Origin: Crocinitomicaceae bacterium
GTDB taxonomy: Bacteria; Bacteroidota; Bacteroidia; Flavobacteriales_D; Crocinitomicaceae
Direction: 5' to 3'
Length of the DNA: 64,000 nt
NCBI GenBank assembly: GCA_017983465.1
Contig: JAGOBK010000004.1
Span: forward strand, 1 to 64,000
Shown here: in pieces, positions 7,458 through 16,167 of the stretch
How the letters are laid out: each line of letters starts with the position of its first letter
Numbering within the stretch: the first letter of the stretch is position 1
Made by a program: the position numbers and the translations under genes
The notes under the pieces: generated by a model
Databases searched by the model: none
What the model was told of the DNA's origin: nothing
Seen by the model: only the letters and a program-made list of their open reading frames with translations

Positions 7458-8455
7458 TGGATCATAAACTCCTCCTTAAGGATATCAAAAATAAAAAGTT
7501 TGAGAAAATGTACTTCCTACATGGCGAAGAGGCATACTTTATAGATTTGCTTTCCGACGCCATCATGGAACATGCCATGGAGGAACATGAAAGAGATTTT
7601 AATCAAACGATACTCTACGGAAAAGACGCTGAACTTTTATCCTTAATCAGTGAATTGAAAGCGTATCCAATGATGTCTGATAAACGTCTTGTGGTACTGA
7701 AGGAAGCTCAGGATTTCAAAAGCATGGATGGATTAGAGCAATACGCTGAACATCCTTCTGACACAACAATTTTTGTGGTTTGCTATAAGTATAAGACCTT
7801 CGATGCACGTAAAAAAGTATTGAAGTCTTTTGCGAAAAACGGAACTGTTTTCAAATCTGATAAAGTCAGAGAATATCAATTAGCCGACTGGATACAACAG
7901 TACGTGAAGTCTACTGGATTTGGAATCAATTCCAAGGCGAGTATGTTGTTAGCCGAGTTTTTAGGAACAGATTTAGGTCGAATTGTCAAGGAGTTAGAAA
8001 AATTAGCAATTCTTCTACCCGTTGGAACCACGATTGATGAAACACACATCGAATTAAACATCGGTATTTCAAAGGATTACAATGTTTTTGAATTTGTGAA
8101 TGCAATTTCAGCACGGAATACAGAAAAAGCGTTTAAAATCATTCAGTATTTTGAGTACAATCCAAAAGCAGCTGATTTAACCGTGATCATTTCAAATTTG
8201 TTTAAGTTTTTCTCTCAAATCATGCGCATACATTTCTTGCCGAATAAATCGAGGGAAGCTGTGGCTCAGTCAATTGGAGTCCATCCGTTTGTAGCAGGGG
8301 AATTAATTCAGGCAAAAAATCAGTATGACCCAAGGAAAATTGCGGCAGCGATTGAAATATTACACCGCTTCGACTTAAAAGCGAAAGGTGTCGGTAATTC
8401 GAGTATGAGTCAAGGCGAATTATTAAAAGAATTGACCTATCAAATCCTTCACTGA
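7457..8455 (+). CDS. holA: DNA polymerase III subunit delta
   Basis: 332 aa, typical length. The N-terminus shows the delta-subunit pattern YFLHGEEAYFIDLLSDAI and the later ELKAYPMMSDKRLVVLKEAQ; the middle has LGTDLGRIVKELEKL and the C-terminal collar has the helical LKAKGVGNSS segment. Delta opens the beta clamp in the clamp-loader complex. It sits between pepT and rsmE with one-base and TGATG overlaps. Confidence 0.93.
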   Translation: MDHKLLLKDIKNKKFEKMYFLHGEEAYFIDLLSDAIMEHAMEEHERDFNQTILYGKDAELLSLISELKAYPMMSDKRLVVLKEAQDFKSMDGLEQYAEHPSDTTIFVVCYKYKTFDARKKVLKSFAKNGTVFKSDKVREYQLADWIQQYVKSTGFGINSKASMLLAEFLGTDLGRIVKELEKLAILLPVGTTIDETHIELNIGISKDYNVFEFVNAISARNTEKAFKIIQYFEYNPKAADLTVIISNLFKFFSQIMRIHFLPNKSREAVAQSIGVHPFVAGELIQAKNQYDPRKIAAAIEILHRFDLKAKGVGNSSMSQGELLKELTYQILH

Positions 8456-9138
8456 TGCATTTATTCTACGCTCCAGAAATCACGAATAGTTGCCATGAGT
8501 ACACACTCACGGAGGAAGAATCCAAACATTGTGTACGTGTTCTTCGCTTGAAGCAAGGTTCAAAAGTTGAATTGCTAAATGGCAAAGGACTTTCTGCGAT
8601 TGCTGAAATCGATGACGACCATCCTAAAAAATGCAGATTACGGATTCTCAGTTCTGAATTTTATTTACCCACTGGTCAGGAGATTCATTTAGCATTGGCG
8701 CCTACCAAAAACATGGATCGCATGGAATGGCTTGTGGAGAAAGCAACCGAAATAGGATTGAATAAATTGTCCTTTCTGAAATGTGATCATAACGAACGAG
8801 GACAATTGAAGTTAGATCGTTTAGAGAAAATTGCCATCTCCGCGATGAAACAATCCAAACGCTATTACTTGCCTGAAATCTCAGAAATCATTCCATTTAA
8901 GTCGTTTGTAGAGGAACATCCGAATGGATACATCGGTCATTGCTATCCAGCAACGAAGCTTGCGTTAGCGGCTATTTCGGAATCAAAGGTATTTTTAATA
9001 GGACCAGAAGGAGATTTTTCAGAAAACGAAGTGAGCATCGCTTTGCAAAATGGATATCAAGCAGTAAGTCTGAGTGATTTTAGACTGAGAACGGAAACGG
9101 CTGCGCTAATTTCGGTGATGAAATTAAGTTTGATTTAA
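8455..9138 (+). CDS. rsmE: 16S rRNA (uracil(1498)-N(3))-methyltransferase
   Basis: 227 aa, slightly short for RsmE (about 230-250). The N-terminal PUA-like part includes HCVRVLRLKQGSKVELLNGKG, and the C-terminal SPOUT knot has KNMDRMEWLVEKATEIGL, a CDHNERGQ segment and GPEGDFSENE followed by LRTETAALISVM, the SAM-binding trefoil. It methylates U1498 of 16S rRNA in the assembled 30S subunit. The start overlaps the holA stop as TGATG; the 3' end overlaps convergent folA by four bases. Confidence 0.93.
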   Translation: MHLFYAPEITNSCHEYTLTEEESKHCVRVLRLKQGSKVELLNGKGLSAIAEIDDDHPKKCRLRILSSEFYLPTGQEIHLALAPTKNMDRMEWLVEKATEIGLNKLSFLKCDHNERGQLKLDRLEKIAISAMKQSKRYYLPEISEIIPFKSFVEEHPNGYIGHCYPATKLALAAISESKVFLIGPEGDFSENEVSIALQNGYQAVSLSDFRLRTETAALISVMKLSLI

Positions 9139-9644
9139 GCTTTACGCGTGTATTTCTTTACGGTAAATGCAGCTTCATGTTGAGCGTCTTTTTCTTGCTC
9201 AAAAAGAACCTGATTTCCCCATTCTACTTCTTCAAAGTTTGGAAAAAACGTTTCTGCGTCGTATCGTTCATGAACATGCGTTATATACATTTCATCTAGA
9301 ATTCCGGAATCTAATGCCATGCGGTATATTTCCCCACCACCAATGATGAAAACAACTCGTTCCGTTTCTCTTTCAAAGTGTGCAAGACATTCCTCCAACG
9401 AATGAAACACTAAACAGTTCGGTGCGTGAAAGTTTTCGTTACGTGTTAAAACAACATTCAAACGGTTTGGGAGTGGGCGATACTTCTCGGGAATACTATC
9501 GTAATTCTTTCTACCCATCACAACAATTTGTCCTTGCGTGGTATCCTTAAAGAACTTCATGTCTTTTGGTAAGTGCCACATGAGGTCGTTGTTCTTCCCA
9601 ATTCCTCTATCGGAGTCCATGGCAACTATGAGTGCAGTTTTCAT
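9135..9644 (-). CDS. folA: Dihydrofolate reductase
   Basis: 169 aa. Classic DHFR features are seen: ALIVAMDSDRGIGKNNDLMWHLPKDMKFFK at the N-terminus, read as the substrate/NADPH loop with the catalytic acidic residue in the helix, VVMGRKNYDSIP, and VFIIGGGEIYRMAL. It regenerates tetrahydrofolate from the dihydrofolate made by thymidylate synthase, whose gene is immediately upstream with a one-base TAATG overlap. The two form a textbook thyA-folA unit. Confidence 0.96.
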   Translation of the reverse strand: MKTALIVAMDSDRGIGKNNDLMWHLPKDMKFFKDTTQGQIVVMGRKNYDSIPEKYRPLPNRLNVVLTRNENFHAPNCLVFHSLEECLAHFERETERVVFIIGGGEIYRMALDSGILDEMYITHVHERYDAETFFPNFEEVEWGNQVLFEQEKDAQHEAAFTVKKYTRKA

Positions 9645-10438
9645 TAGATTGCTACAGCTGCTTTAATATGTGGATGCGGATCGTAATTACACAATTCGAA
9701 ATCATCGTAGGTGAAGTCAAATAAGCTTTTTACTTCCGGATTTATTTTCATGGTTGGCAAAGTTCTGAATTCACGTGACAATTGTAAGTGTGCCTGCTCA
9801 ATGTGATTTGAGTACAAATGCGCGTCACCTAAGGTGTGAACGAAGTCACCAGCCTCTAAACCGCAAACCTGTGCCATCATCATAGTCAACAAGGCGTAGG
9901 AAGCAATGTTAAAAGGAACACCTAAAAATGTATCCGCACTTCGTTGATACAATTGGCAACTTAATTTTCCGTCAGCCACATAGAACTGAAAAAAGGCATG
10001 ACACGGAGGCAAAGCCATTTTATCCACTTCCCCTACATTCCAAGCGGAAACAATGATTCTTCTTGAATCCGGATTGTTTTTTATTTGATCAATAACTTGG
10101 GTGATTTGATCGATATGGCGTCCATCAGCTGCAGGCCAACTTCTCCATTGAGAACCATAAACTGGACCTAAATTCCCGTCTTCATCAGCCCATTCATCCC
10201 AAATAGAAACATTGTTTTCTTTTAGGTATTGAATATTCGTGTCGCCTTTTAGAAACCACAATAATTCATGAATAATAGAGCGTAAGTGCAACTTTTTTGT
10301 CGTCAAACAAGGGAATCCCTCTTGTAAGTTATAGCGCATCTGGTAGCCAAATACAGAGATCGTTCCAGTCCCTGTTCGGTCCTCTTTTTTAACGCCGTGA
10401 TCAAGAATGTGCTGAAGTAAATCGTGGTATTGTTTCAT
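9644..10438 (-). CDS. thyA: Thymidylate synthase
   Basis: 264 aa, the same length as the E. coli enzyme. The catalytic Cys146 lies in [13 protein letters not shown], the phosphate-binding arginines in [11 protein letters not shown], and the substrate-binding segment in [18 protein letters not shown]. It makes dTMP from dUMP with methylene-tetrahydrofolate and produces dihydrofolate, which the downstream DHFR recycles. Confidence 0.98.
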   Translation of the reverse strand: MKQYHDLLQHILDHGVKKEDRTGTGTISVFGYQMRYNLQEGFPCLTTKKLHLRSIIHELLWFLKGDTNIQYLKENNVSIWDEWADEDGNLGPVYGSQWRSWPAADGRHIDQITQVIDQIKNNPDSRRIIVSAWNVGEVDKMALPPCHAFFQFYVADGKLSCQLYQRSADTFLGVPFNIASYALLTMMMAQVCGLEAGDFVHTLGDAHLYSNHIEQAHLQLSREFRTLPTMKINPEVKSLFDFTYDDFELCNYDPHPHIKAAVAI

Positions 10439-10544
10439 GTGAGCTGAAGATTAGCGCTAAAATAGCCAAAATTTTACTTTTGACGTCACTTCATTGCTCA
10501 TTTCCAACGTATTTTTGAAATCATAACAATCCAAAGGAAATGTT

Positions 10545-10552
10545 TATTTTCG
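10545..10552 (+). promoter_or_regulatory. -7-like box TATTTTCG three bases before ATG
   Basis: One mismatch to TAnnTTTG. It ends three bases before the ATG at 10556 and is another candidate leaderless promoter. Confidence 0.35.
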
Positions 10553-10555
10553 TGT

Positions 10556-10957
10556 ATGAAATGGGTATTCGCTTTTGTTTTTATTAGTCTATTTGTAAAT
10601 AGCGCCGCTACACAAACCGTTCGTGTGAAACGCAAATATTGCAAGACGTATCAAGGAGAGATTCCAAAATATAGTGCAATGCTTGGACAAGAAATCGTAG
10701 AAATCTCGTCCATGCAAATTGACATAAATCTAAAGAAGGATAGTCTGTATATTACGATTGGAAGCAGTCGAATTTCTGGGCTTTATACGGCGCAAAGATC
10801 AGCTAATCCGGATGAAATTGTACTGATTATTCCTCGTGAAAATTCAGGAATCGAAGAACGTATTATTTTAAATACGGCAAAAAAAATGGTTATAAGAAAA
10901 GGGATATTCCCTCAGCCTGATGTTCGTTTAATGCGAGTTAAAAAATCAAAAGGGTAA
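10556..10957 (+). CDS. Hypothetical exported protein
   Basis: 133 aa. The first 19 residues form a signal peptide (KWVFAFVFISLFVNSAA, then TQT), with no lipobox. The mature part is beta-rich and basic (KRKYCKTYQG, VRLMRVKKSKG) with one cysteine; no domain is recognised. It is a single gene in the gap between thyA and the histidine kinase, converging on the latter with a 12-bp overlap. Probably periplasmic. Confidence 0.7.
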   Translation: MKWVFAFVFISLFVNSAATQTVRVKRKYCKTYQGEIPKYSAMLGQEIVEISSMQIDINLKKDSLYITIGSSRISGLYTAQRSANPDEIVLIIPRENSGIEERIILNTAKKMVIRKGIFPQPDVRLMRVKKSKG

Positions 10958-12286
10958 CCATATGGTAAAAGTGGTTCCTTTTCCAGGGGTGCTTTTTACA
11001 TCGATTTTCCCTTGATGTGCTTCGATAATCAGTTTTACATAAAACAATCCCAAGCCAAATCCTTTAACATCATGTACGTTTCCAGTTGGAACACGGTAGA
11101 ATTTATCGAAGATCATTTTTAAATTCTCTTTTTTAATCCCGATTCCGTTATCCGAAATTTCAATGATAAGTCCATTTTTATCATTCCGTGTTTGAATGTG
11201 AATCGTGGCTTTCCCTTCGCAATATTTGATGGCATTGTCGAGCAAGTTGTAAATGACATTCGTGATATGAACAGAATCGGCTTGTATTTCAAAGTTTTGT
11301 GCGTCACAATCAATGGTGAGTAATCCACCAATTTCGGTTTGATTAAACTCGAAATTTTCTTTTACTTCTGTGAGTAATTCGTTTACATTGAATAATTCTT
11401 TATCCAAAACAACCTGGTCTTTGTCCAATTTGGCAACATTCAATACCCGTTCAACTTGATTTTCAAGTCGCTTATTTTCCTTGAAAATAATGCTCGCATA
11501 TTTTTGAATTTTCTCTTGATTTTCTTCAGATAAATCCATTCGCATGAGCATTTCACTGGAGAGACTTATCGTAGAAATGGGTGTTTTTAATTCGTGTGTC
11601 ATGTTGTTAATGAAGTCTGTTTTCACTTCAGAAAGTTTCTTCTGACGAATAATAATTCCAAGACTAAATGCGAAGAAAACAATAACGAAAAGAATGATGA
11701 TCACTAGATAAACCCACGGAGAAACAAAGGAAGCCGCCTCGATTGGTTTTGGTTTTACATTTGGAAAATAAACCGTGAAATAATGTCCGTCTTTGGTGAG
11801 GTTCAAAGATTCCGGAGTTAGGCCTGGAAGTCCATGTTTGGAATCGGCGTACAACGAATCCTTTGTGAATTTGATGAGATTTCCTAGAACGATAGAATCG
11901 GTAAAGCAATCATAAATACCATAGACAAAATCTTGATGAATGTTTTGATGGTACAATTCCTTTTTTAGTAACGTTTCTAGGTAAAAAGGCTGTAATTCTT
12001 CATTGAAATCAACAGTGAAGTGATTGCTTTTGATTTGCTTGATTGCTCCGTATAAATCGGTGTGATCGGGATGATTAGTGGAGATTTGTTCCAGAACTTC
12101 TCTTAGTGCGCTGTGTGCTTCCTGTGAAAAATCACGTAAATTTAAACTGTCTTCTTTTTCTTGAATGGCGATGTTTTTCGCCTGCATTTCCACCGTACTG
12201 CGCATCCATACAAATTGTACGAGCAGGATACTAAAAATGGAAACGAGTCCAAGTATGACTACAGAATTAACGGTCCAGCGATTCAT
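10946..12286 (-). CDS. Membrane sensor histidine kinase (orphan)
   Basis: 446 aa. Transmembrane segments lie at about residues 9-28 and 190-213 and enclose a periplasmic sensor of about 160 aa without a recognised fold. The cytoplasmic part has HisKA with phospho-acceptor His231 (NNMTHELKTPIS), then HATPase_c with the N box NLLDNAIKYC, G1 ISDNGIGIKK and G2 GFGLGLFYVK. No HAMP is evident. No response regulator lies next to it, so it is an orphan here; its partner must be elsewhere or it feeds another system. It has its own promoter box five bases before the ATG. Confidence 0.9.
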   Translation of the reverse strand: MNRWTVNSVVILGLVSIFSILLVQFVWMRSTVEMQAKNIAIQEKEDSLNLRDFSQEAHSALREVLEQISTNHPDHTDLYGAIKQIKSNHFTVDFNEELQPFYLETLLKKELYHQNIHQDFVYGIYDCFTDSIVLGNLIKFTKDSLYADSKHGLPGLTPESLNLTKDGHYFTVYFPNVKPKPIEAASFVSPWVYLVIIILFVIVFFAFSLGIIIRQKKLSEVKTDFINNMTHELKTPISTISLSSEMLMRMDLSEENQEKIQKYASIIFKENKRLENQVERVLNVAKLDKDQVVLDKELFNVNELLTEVKENFEFNQTEIGGLLTIDCDAQNFEIQADSVHITNVIYNLLDNAIKYCEGKATIHIQTRNDKNGLIIEISDNGIGIKKENLKMIFDKFYRVPTGNVHDVKGFGLGLFYVKLIIEAHQGKIDVKSTPGKGTTFTIWLPF

Positions 12287-12291
12287 CTGAA

Positions 12292-12299
12292 CAAAGTTA
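12292..12299 (-). promoter_or_regulatory. -7 box TAACTTTG of the histidine kinase gene
   Basis: Perfect TAnnTTTG on the minus strand ending five bases before the ATG. A TTTTG stands 18 bases further upstream as the -33 element, making this one of the better promoters in the window. Confidence 0.65.
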
Positions 12300-12327
12300 C
12301 TCCTTTCAATCGAAAATCAAAAGTCAA

Positions 12328-13338
12328 TTAAAACCCTTGAACACCGTTAACGGTTGTATATTTCAAGACGTTCTTTTTCTCTGGATGAATGCGTGCAAAA
12401 GCAGATTGAACAGCTAGTGTTCCTTCATGGAATCCGCAAAGAATCAATTTTAATTTGTTCTCATACGTATTCACATCGCCAATCGCATATATTCCTGGGA
12501 TATTTGTAGAATAGTCAAGTGTATTCACTTTAATCGCGCTTTTCTCGATTTCCAATCCCCAATCTGCAATTGGACCTAAACTAGGTTTTAATCCAAAAAG
12601 TGGAATGAAATGATCCGCGTTGATTACGATTTCTCCATCTTTCTGATGTGTCACATGAACTTTCTCTAGTTTATCTGTTCCTGATAAACCGGTAACTTCT
12701 GCTTCCGTAATTAAATTGATTTCACCTGTACCAGCCATGTCAATGACTTTTTGAACTGAATCTAAATGTCCACGGAACGAGCTGCTTCGATGCACTAAAT
12801 GTACTTTTTTGGCAATTTTTCGCTCAGTTAAGTAAATGGACCAATCCAAAGCAGAGTCACCACCACCGGCAATGACACATTCTTTATCTTGATAAATGCT
12901 TGGATCTTTGATGATGTATTCAACTCCCTTGTCTTCGTAGTCCGCGATGTTGTCAATAGGTGGTTTTCTCGGTTCGAAAACACCAAGTCCACCAGCAATC
13001 ATAACAATTGGAGCAATGTGTTTGGTTCCTTTAATGGTTGTGACAATGAATTTGTCATCTTCAGTTTTTTCAATCGAAAGTGCAGCTTCTCCGAGGGTGA
13101 ATCCCGGTTTGAAGGGCGCTGCTTGCTCCATTAAATTGTCAATTAATTCTCCAGCAAGTACCGAAGGAAATCCAGGGATATCGTAAATCGGTTTCTTTGG
13201 ATAAATTTCTGAACATTGTCCACCTGCTTGTGGTAATGAATCAATTAAATGACAACGTAACTTTAAAAGTCCGGCCTCAAATACGGTAAAAAGTCCGACT
13301 GGACCTGCGCCAATAATAATAATATCTGTTTCGATCAT
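12328..13338 (-). CDS. Ferredoxin--NADP+ reductase, thioredoxin-reductase-like type
   Basis: 336 aa. The N-terminal FAD site is DIIIIGAGPVGLF, followed by LIDSLPQAGGQCSEIYPKK and IYDIPGFP; the NADPH site is CVIAGGGDSALDW, and the C-terminal FAD motif is YAIGDVNTYENK. Unlike thioredoxin reductase it has no CxxC pair in the NADPH domain, which places it with the YumC-type ferredoxin/flavodoxin reductases. It should be a cytoplasmic homodimer passing electrons between NADPH and ferredoxin. Confidence 0.92.
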   Translation of the reverse strand: MIETDIIIIGAGPVGLFTVFEAGLLKLRCHLIDSLPQAGGQCSEIYPKKPIYDIPGFPSVLAGELIDNLMEQAAPFKPGFTLGEAALSIEKTEDDKFIVTTIKGTKHIAPIVMIAGGLGVFEPRKPPIDNIADYEDKGVEYIIKDPSIYQDKECVIAGGGDSALDWSIYLTERKIAKKVHLVHRSSSFRGHLDSVQKVIDMAGTGEINLITEAEVTGLSGTDKLEKVHVTHQKDGEIVINADHFIPLFGLKPSLGPIADWGLEIEKSAIKVNTLDYSTNIPGIYAIGDVNTYENKLKLILCGFHEGTLAVQSAFARIHPEKKNVLKYTTVNGVQGF

Positions 13339-13358
13339 GCTTCTGAAATAATGCTGGG

Positions 13359-13366
13359 CAAAATTA
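13359..13366 (-). promoter_or_regulatory. -7 box TAATTTTG of the ferredoxin reductase gene
   Basis: Perfect TAnnTTTG on the minus strand, 20 bases before the ATG, with a TTG (13388-13390) 21 bases upstream as a plausible -33 element. Confidence 0.6.
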
Positions 13367-13406
13367 GTGATTAAAAGGACTAACAGCCAATTTTAAAAAT
13401 TGTTTA

Positions 13407-14390
13407 TTAATGATCCGGATGAACGGGTTTATTTGATAGGATCAACTCAATTTCTTCCATCACTTCTGCCGTGAGTTTTTCTTTGGCATCAATTGATTTT
13501 AAATTCTCGATTAATTGGTACTCTTTACTTGCTCCCAAAATAACGGTACTCACATTTGGATTTTTCAAACACCAAGCAAGTCCAAGAACCGGCAAGGTCA
13601 TATCTAAATCTGTTGCCAATGCACTTAGTTTTTTGACAACGTCAATGCGTTCCGCTGTCAGGTTTTTTTCTTTCAACCAATCCATTCCTTCCATTCCAAG
13701 TCTCGTATCACTAGGAAAGTCTTTATTGTATTTTCCGCTTAATATTCCACTTGCTAACGGAGACCAAATAGTTGTCCCGAGTCCTACCGTCTTGTAAACC
13801 TGAGAAAATTCAACCTCGACTTTTTGACGCGTAAACATGTTGTATTCTGGCTGTTCGACAATTGGACCGATAAGGTGGTTTTGTTTCGCGAACATGTGTG
13901 CCTCCATGATTTCTTGCGCACTCCATTCGGAAGTTCCCCAATACAAGATTTTTCCTTGCATGATGAGCTGGTGCATGGACCAAACTGTTTCTTCAATGGG
14001 CGTCTGTTTATCTGGACGATGACATAAAAACAAATCTAAATAGTCTAATTGAAAACGATTTAATGCTTGTTCGCACGCTTCCACAATGTGTTTGCGGCTT
14101 AAACCTTTTTGGGTAGGAAGTTGTCCACCATTTCCAAAAAACACTTTACTGCTGACAATGTAACTGTCTCTCGTCCAATTTTTCTTTTTAAGAATTGCGC
14201 CCATCACTTCTTCACTTTTTCCACGCGCATAAATCTCTGCATTATCAAAGAAATTAATACCGTTTTCATAAGCGATGTCCATGAGTCTTTCGGCCACATC
14301 ATCGCCTATTTGTTTCCCAAAGGTTAACCATGAACCCAATGAAAGTCGGCTAATTTGTAAGCCGGATTTTCCAAGATTAGTATATTCCAT
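13407..14390 (-). CDS. Aldo/keto reductase, voltage-gated K+ channel beta-subunit-like
   Basis: 327 aa, a TIM-barrel oxidoreductase. The catalytic tetrad can be read: Asp and Tyr in FFDNAEIYARGKSEEVMG, Lys in IVSSKVFFG, and His in LFLCHRPD. The C-terminal NADPH-binding part has LGASKEYQLIENLKSI. The pattern fits the Kv-beta/YghZ group (AKR6/14-like), which reduces aldehydes such as methylglyoxal. The start overlaps the upstream transporter gene by 14 bp, suggesting coupled translation. Confidence 0.9.
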   Translation of the reverse strand: MEYTNLGKSGLQISRLSLGSWLTFGKQIGDDVAERLMDIAYENGINFFDNAEIYARGKSEEVMGAILKKKNWTRDSYIVSSKVFFGNGGQLPTQKGLSRKHIVEACEQALNRFQLDYLDLFLCHRPDKQTPIEETVWSMHQLIMQGKILYWGTSEWSAQEIMEAHMFAKQNHLIGPIVEQPEYNMFTRQKVEVEFSQVYKTVGLGTTIWSPLASGILSGKYNKDFPSDTRLGMEGMDWLKEKNLTAERIDVVKKLSALATDLDMTLPVLGLAWCLKNPNVSTVILGASKEYQLIENLKSIDAKEKLTAEVMEEIELILSNKPVHPDH

Positions 14391-15294
14391 TTTCTGTCAT
14401 TTTTGTTTTTTGTTCGGAGTTGTTTAGCCAATTTTTATAAAGGCCATTCGCAATTACTACTAATATGATGATCAACGATCCTAGGTAAAAGTTTATGTTT
14501 AATAATTTATGTTCTTTCAAAATGAAAATCGCCAAGATGATGGTGTAAACAGGTTCTAAGTTTATACTCAAGGAAACAGTAAACGCACCAAGTCTTTTAA
14601 CGATTTCTATGGTCATCAAAAAGGCAAAGGATGTACACACAATACCGAGAAACAATAACCACAATCCATCTGACAAGGTAAAGCTTAAGTGTGAAGCGTT
14701 TAACTTTCCACTGAATCCGAGTACAAAGCTAATAAAGACAATCCCCGTGATGAGTTCATACAAAGTAATATGAGCTGATTCTACATCTTGCGCCAATCGC
14801 CCATTAAAAACGGAAAAACACGCAGCTAGTAATGCGGATATAAGTCCAAAGTACAAGGCAGTTTTTTCCGTCTCATTGAAATCGTGCGCCACGAAATAAA
14901 TCCCAAAAATTACGAGAAGTCCAAAGAGGAACTCCATCCAAGAAAATTTTCGTTTCATGACAATCGGTTCAATCCATGTGACGTGTAAAGTCGTAGTTGA
15001 CAAGCATAATATCCCAAGAGATGCTGTGGATAATTGAATGCTGTAATAAAAGGTCATCCAATGTCCGGCGACGATCATTCCTACCAGAATAATTTTCCAT
15101 GCATGCTTCAATGGAAATGAAAAGGATTTTTTCATCCAAATAAAGTAAAATGCAAGGAACAATGCGGCAATAATTACTCTGTACCATACGATGATAACGG
15201 CATCTAAGTGAATCAGTTTACCAAGTATTCCGGTAAATCCCCACATGAAAATAATCACATGTAACCAAATGTGATAGCGGTACTTTTGGAACAA
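14377..15294 (-). CDS. EamA-family (DMT) transporter
   Basis: 305 aa with about ten hydrophobic segments arranged as two EamA repeats: MWGFTGILGKL opens the first, and LGAFTVSLSINLEPVYTIIL marks the second. It is an inner-membrane drug/metabolite-transporter superfamily member; its substrate is unknown. The start is a TTG at 15292-15294, since the next in-frame ATG would remove the first membrane helix. It lies two bases behind the DUF2911 gene and overlaps the AKR gene, so it is in one operon with both. Confidence 0.87.
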   Translation of the reverse strand: MFQKYRYHIWLHVIIFMWGFTGILGKLIHLDAVIIVWYRVIIAALFLAFYFIWMKKSFSFPLKHAWKIILVGMIVAGHWMTFYYSIQLSTASLGILCLSTTTLHVTWIEPIVMKRKFSWMEFLFGLLVIFGIYFVAHDFNETEKTALYFGLISALLAACFSVFNGRLAQDVESAHITLYELITGIVFISFVLGFSGKLNASHLSFTLSDGLWLLFLGIVCTSFAFLMTIEIVKRLGAFTVSLSINLEPVYTIILAIFILKEHKLLNINFYLGSLIIILVVIANGLYKNWLNNSEQKTKMTENGIY

Positions 15295-15296
15295 TG

Positions 15297-16148
15297 TTAT
15301 TTCTTTTTACTCCATTCTTCAATGGATAATTGATTCATTCTAACATAGTTCTGATCACCGTCCTTCTCTGCTTCTGCCAAGGAAATTTTTGCTGTTTCAA
15401 TCGCTCCTTTGAGATCACCATTTGCCGCTTGTATTTGGGATTTTAATCTAGTCATCCAATAAGCACTCACTCCTTTCATCTCCACCGCTTTCGTTGACCA
15501 TTCAAGGGCTTTTTTCATGTCAATTTGTTCTGTGAAGTAATAACTAGCGGCTTGATTGTAATCGTTTGCAGTGACAACACTTGCGGATAGCACTTTTTCA
15601 ATACTGGCTAAAACTTTTTCTTTCGTGTTTAACGTAAATGGTAGAGAAATTTGTGTTTTATCCCAAGTGATGGATAAAACAGCACTGTTAAATTCCATGT
15701 TGTCTATCGAAATACTTAGGTTTTCAGTGACCATTGGCATTTTCTTAACTTTCGCAATTACAGTTAATGCTACTTTCGAAGTCTCCCATTTTTCTGGCAA
15801 GCCCCAATTTGTTGTTTCCGTGTAAAAATCGATTGCCCAACTATCTTGATTCGGTGTAGCGAATAGCGCATATGTTCCAGCTTGCAAAGTATCCGAACCA
15901 AAGATCAATACATCACTTGTAGTGATCTTAGTGTTTTCATTTGCCCCCAATCTCCAACGTACTCCAAATGGAATCAACTCGCCAAAAATTTTACGTCCAT
16001 TTACTGCCGGACGTGAGTAACTAATTGTAATATCGGTAAGACCAGCGCGTTGTTCAATTTTTGCAACAGGACTTGCCTTAGGTGTTTGTACTTGTGCCTG
16101 TGTAAACAAGGAGATACACACGAAACTACTCAGAATTAATTTTTTCAT
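15297..16148 (-). CDS. DUF2911 protein with TPR-like C-terminus
   Basis: 283 aa. A signal peptide (residues 1-18, ending TQAQ) is followed by a DUF2911 domain with the typical ITISYSRPAVNGRKIFG and GVRWRLGANENT motifs, then a helical, TPR-like tail from about residue 185 (ALEWSTKAVEMKG, LKGAIETAKISLAEAE). It is exported, probably periplasmic. The function of DUF2911 is unknown; it is frequent in Bacteroidetes. It lies in the operon between the Ig-like lipoprotein and the transporter. Confidence 0.85.
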   Translation of the reverse strand: MKKLILSSFVCISLFTQAQVQTPKASPVAKIEQRAGLTDITISYSRPAVNGRKIFGELIPFGVRWRLGANENTKITTSDVLIFGSDTLQAGTYALFATPNQDSWAIDFYTETTNWGLPEKWETSKVALTVIAKVKKMPMVTENLSISIDNMEFNSAVLSITWDKTQISLPFTLNTKEKVLASIEKVLSASVVTANDYNQAASYYFTEQIDMKKALEWSTKAVEMKGVSAYWMTRLKSQIQAANGDLKGAIETAKISLAEAEKDGDQNYVRMNQLSIEEWSKKK

Positions 16149-16167
16149 ATTTTTCGTTTATTTTATG

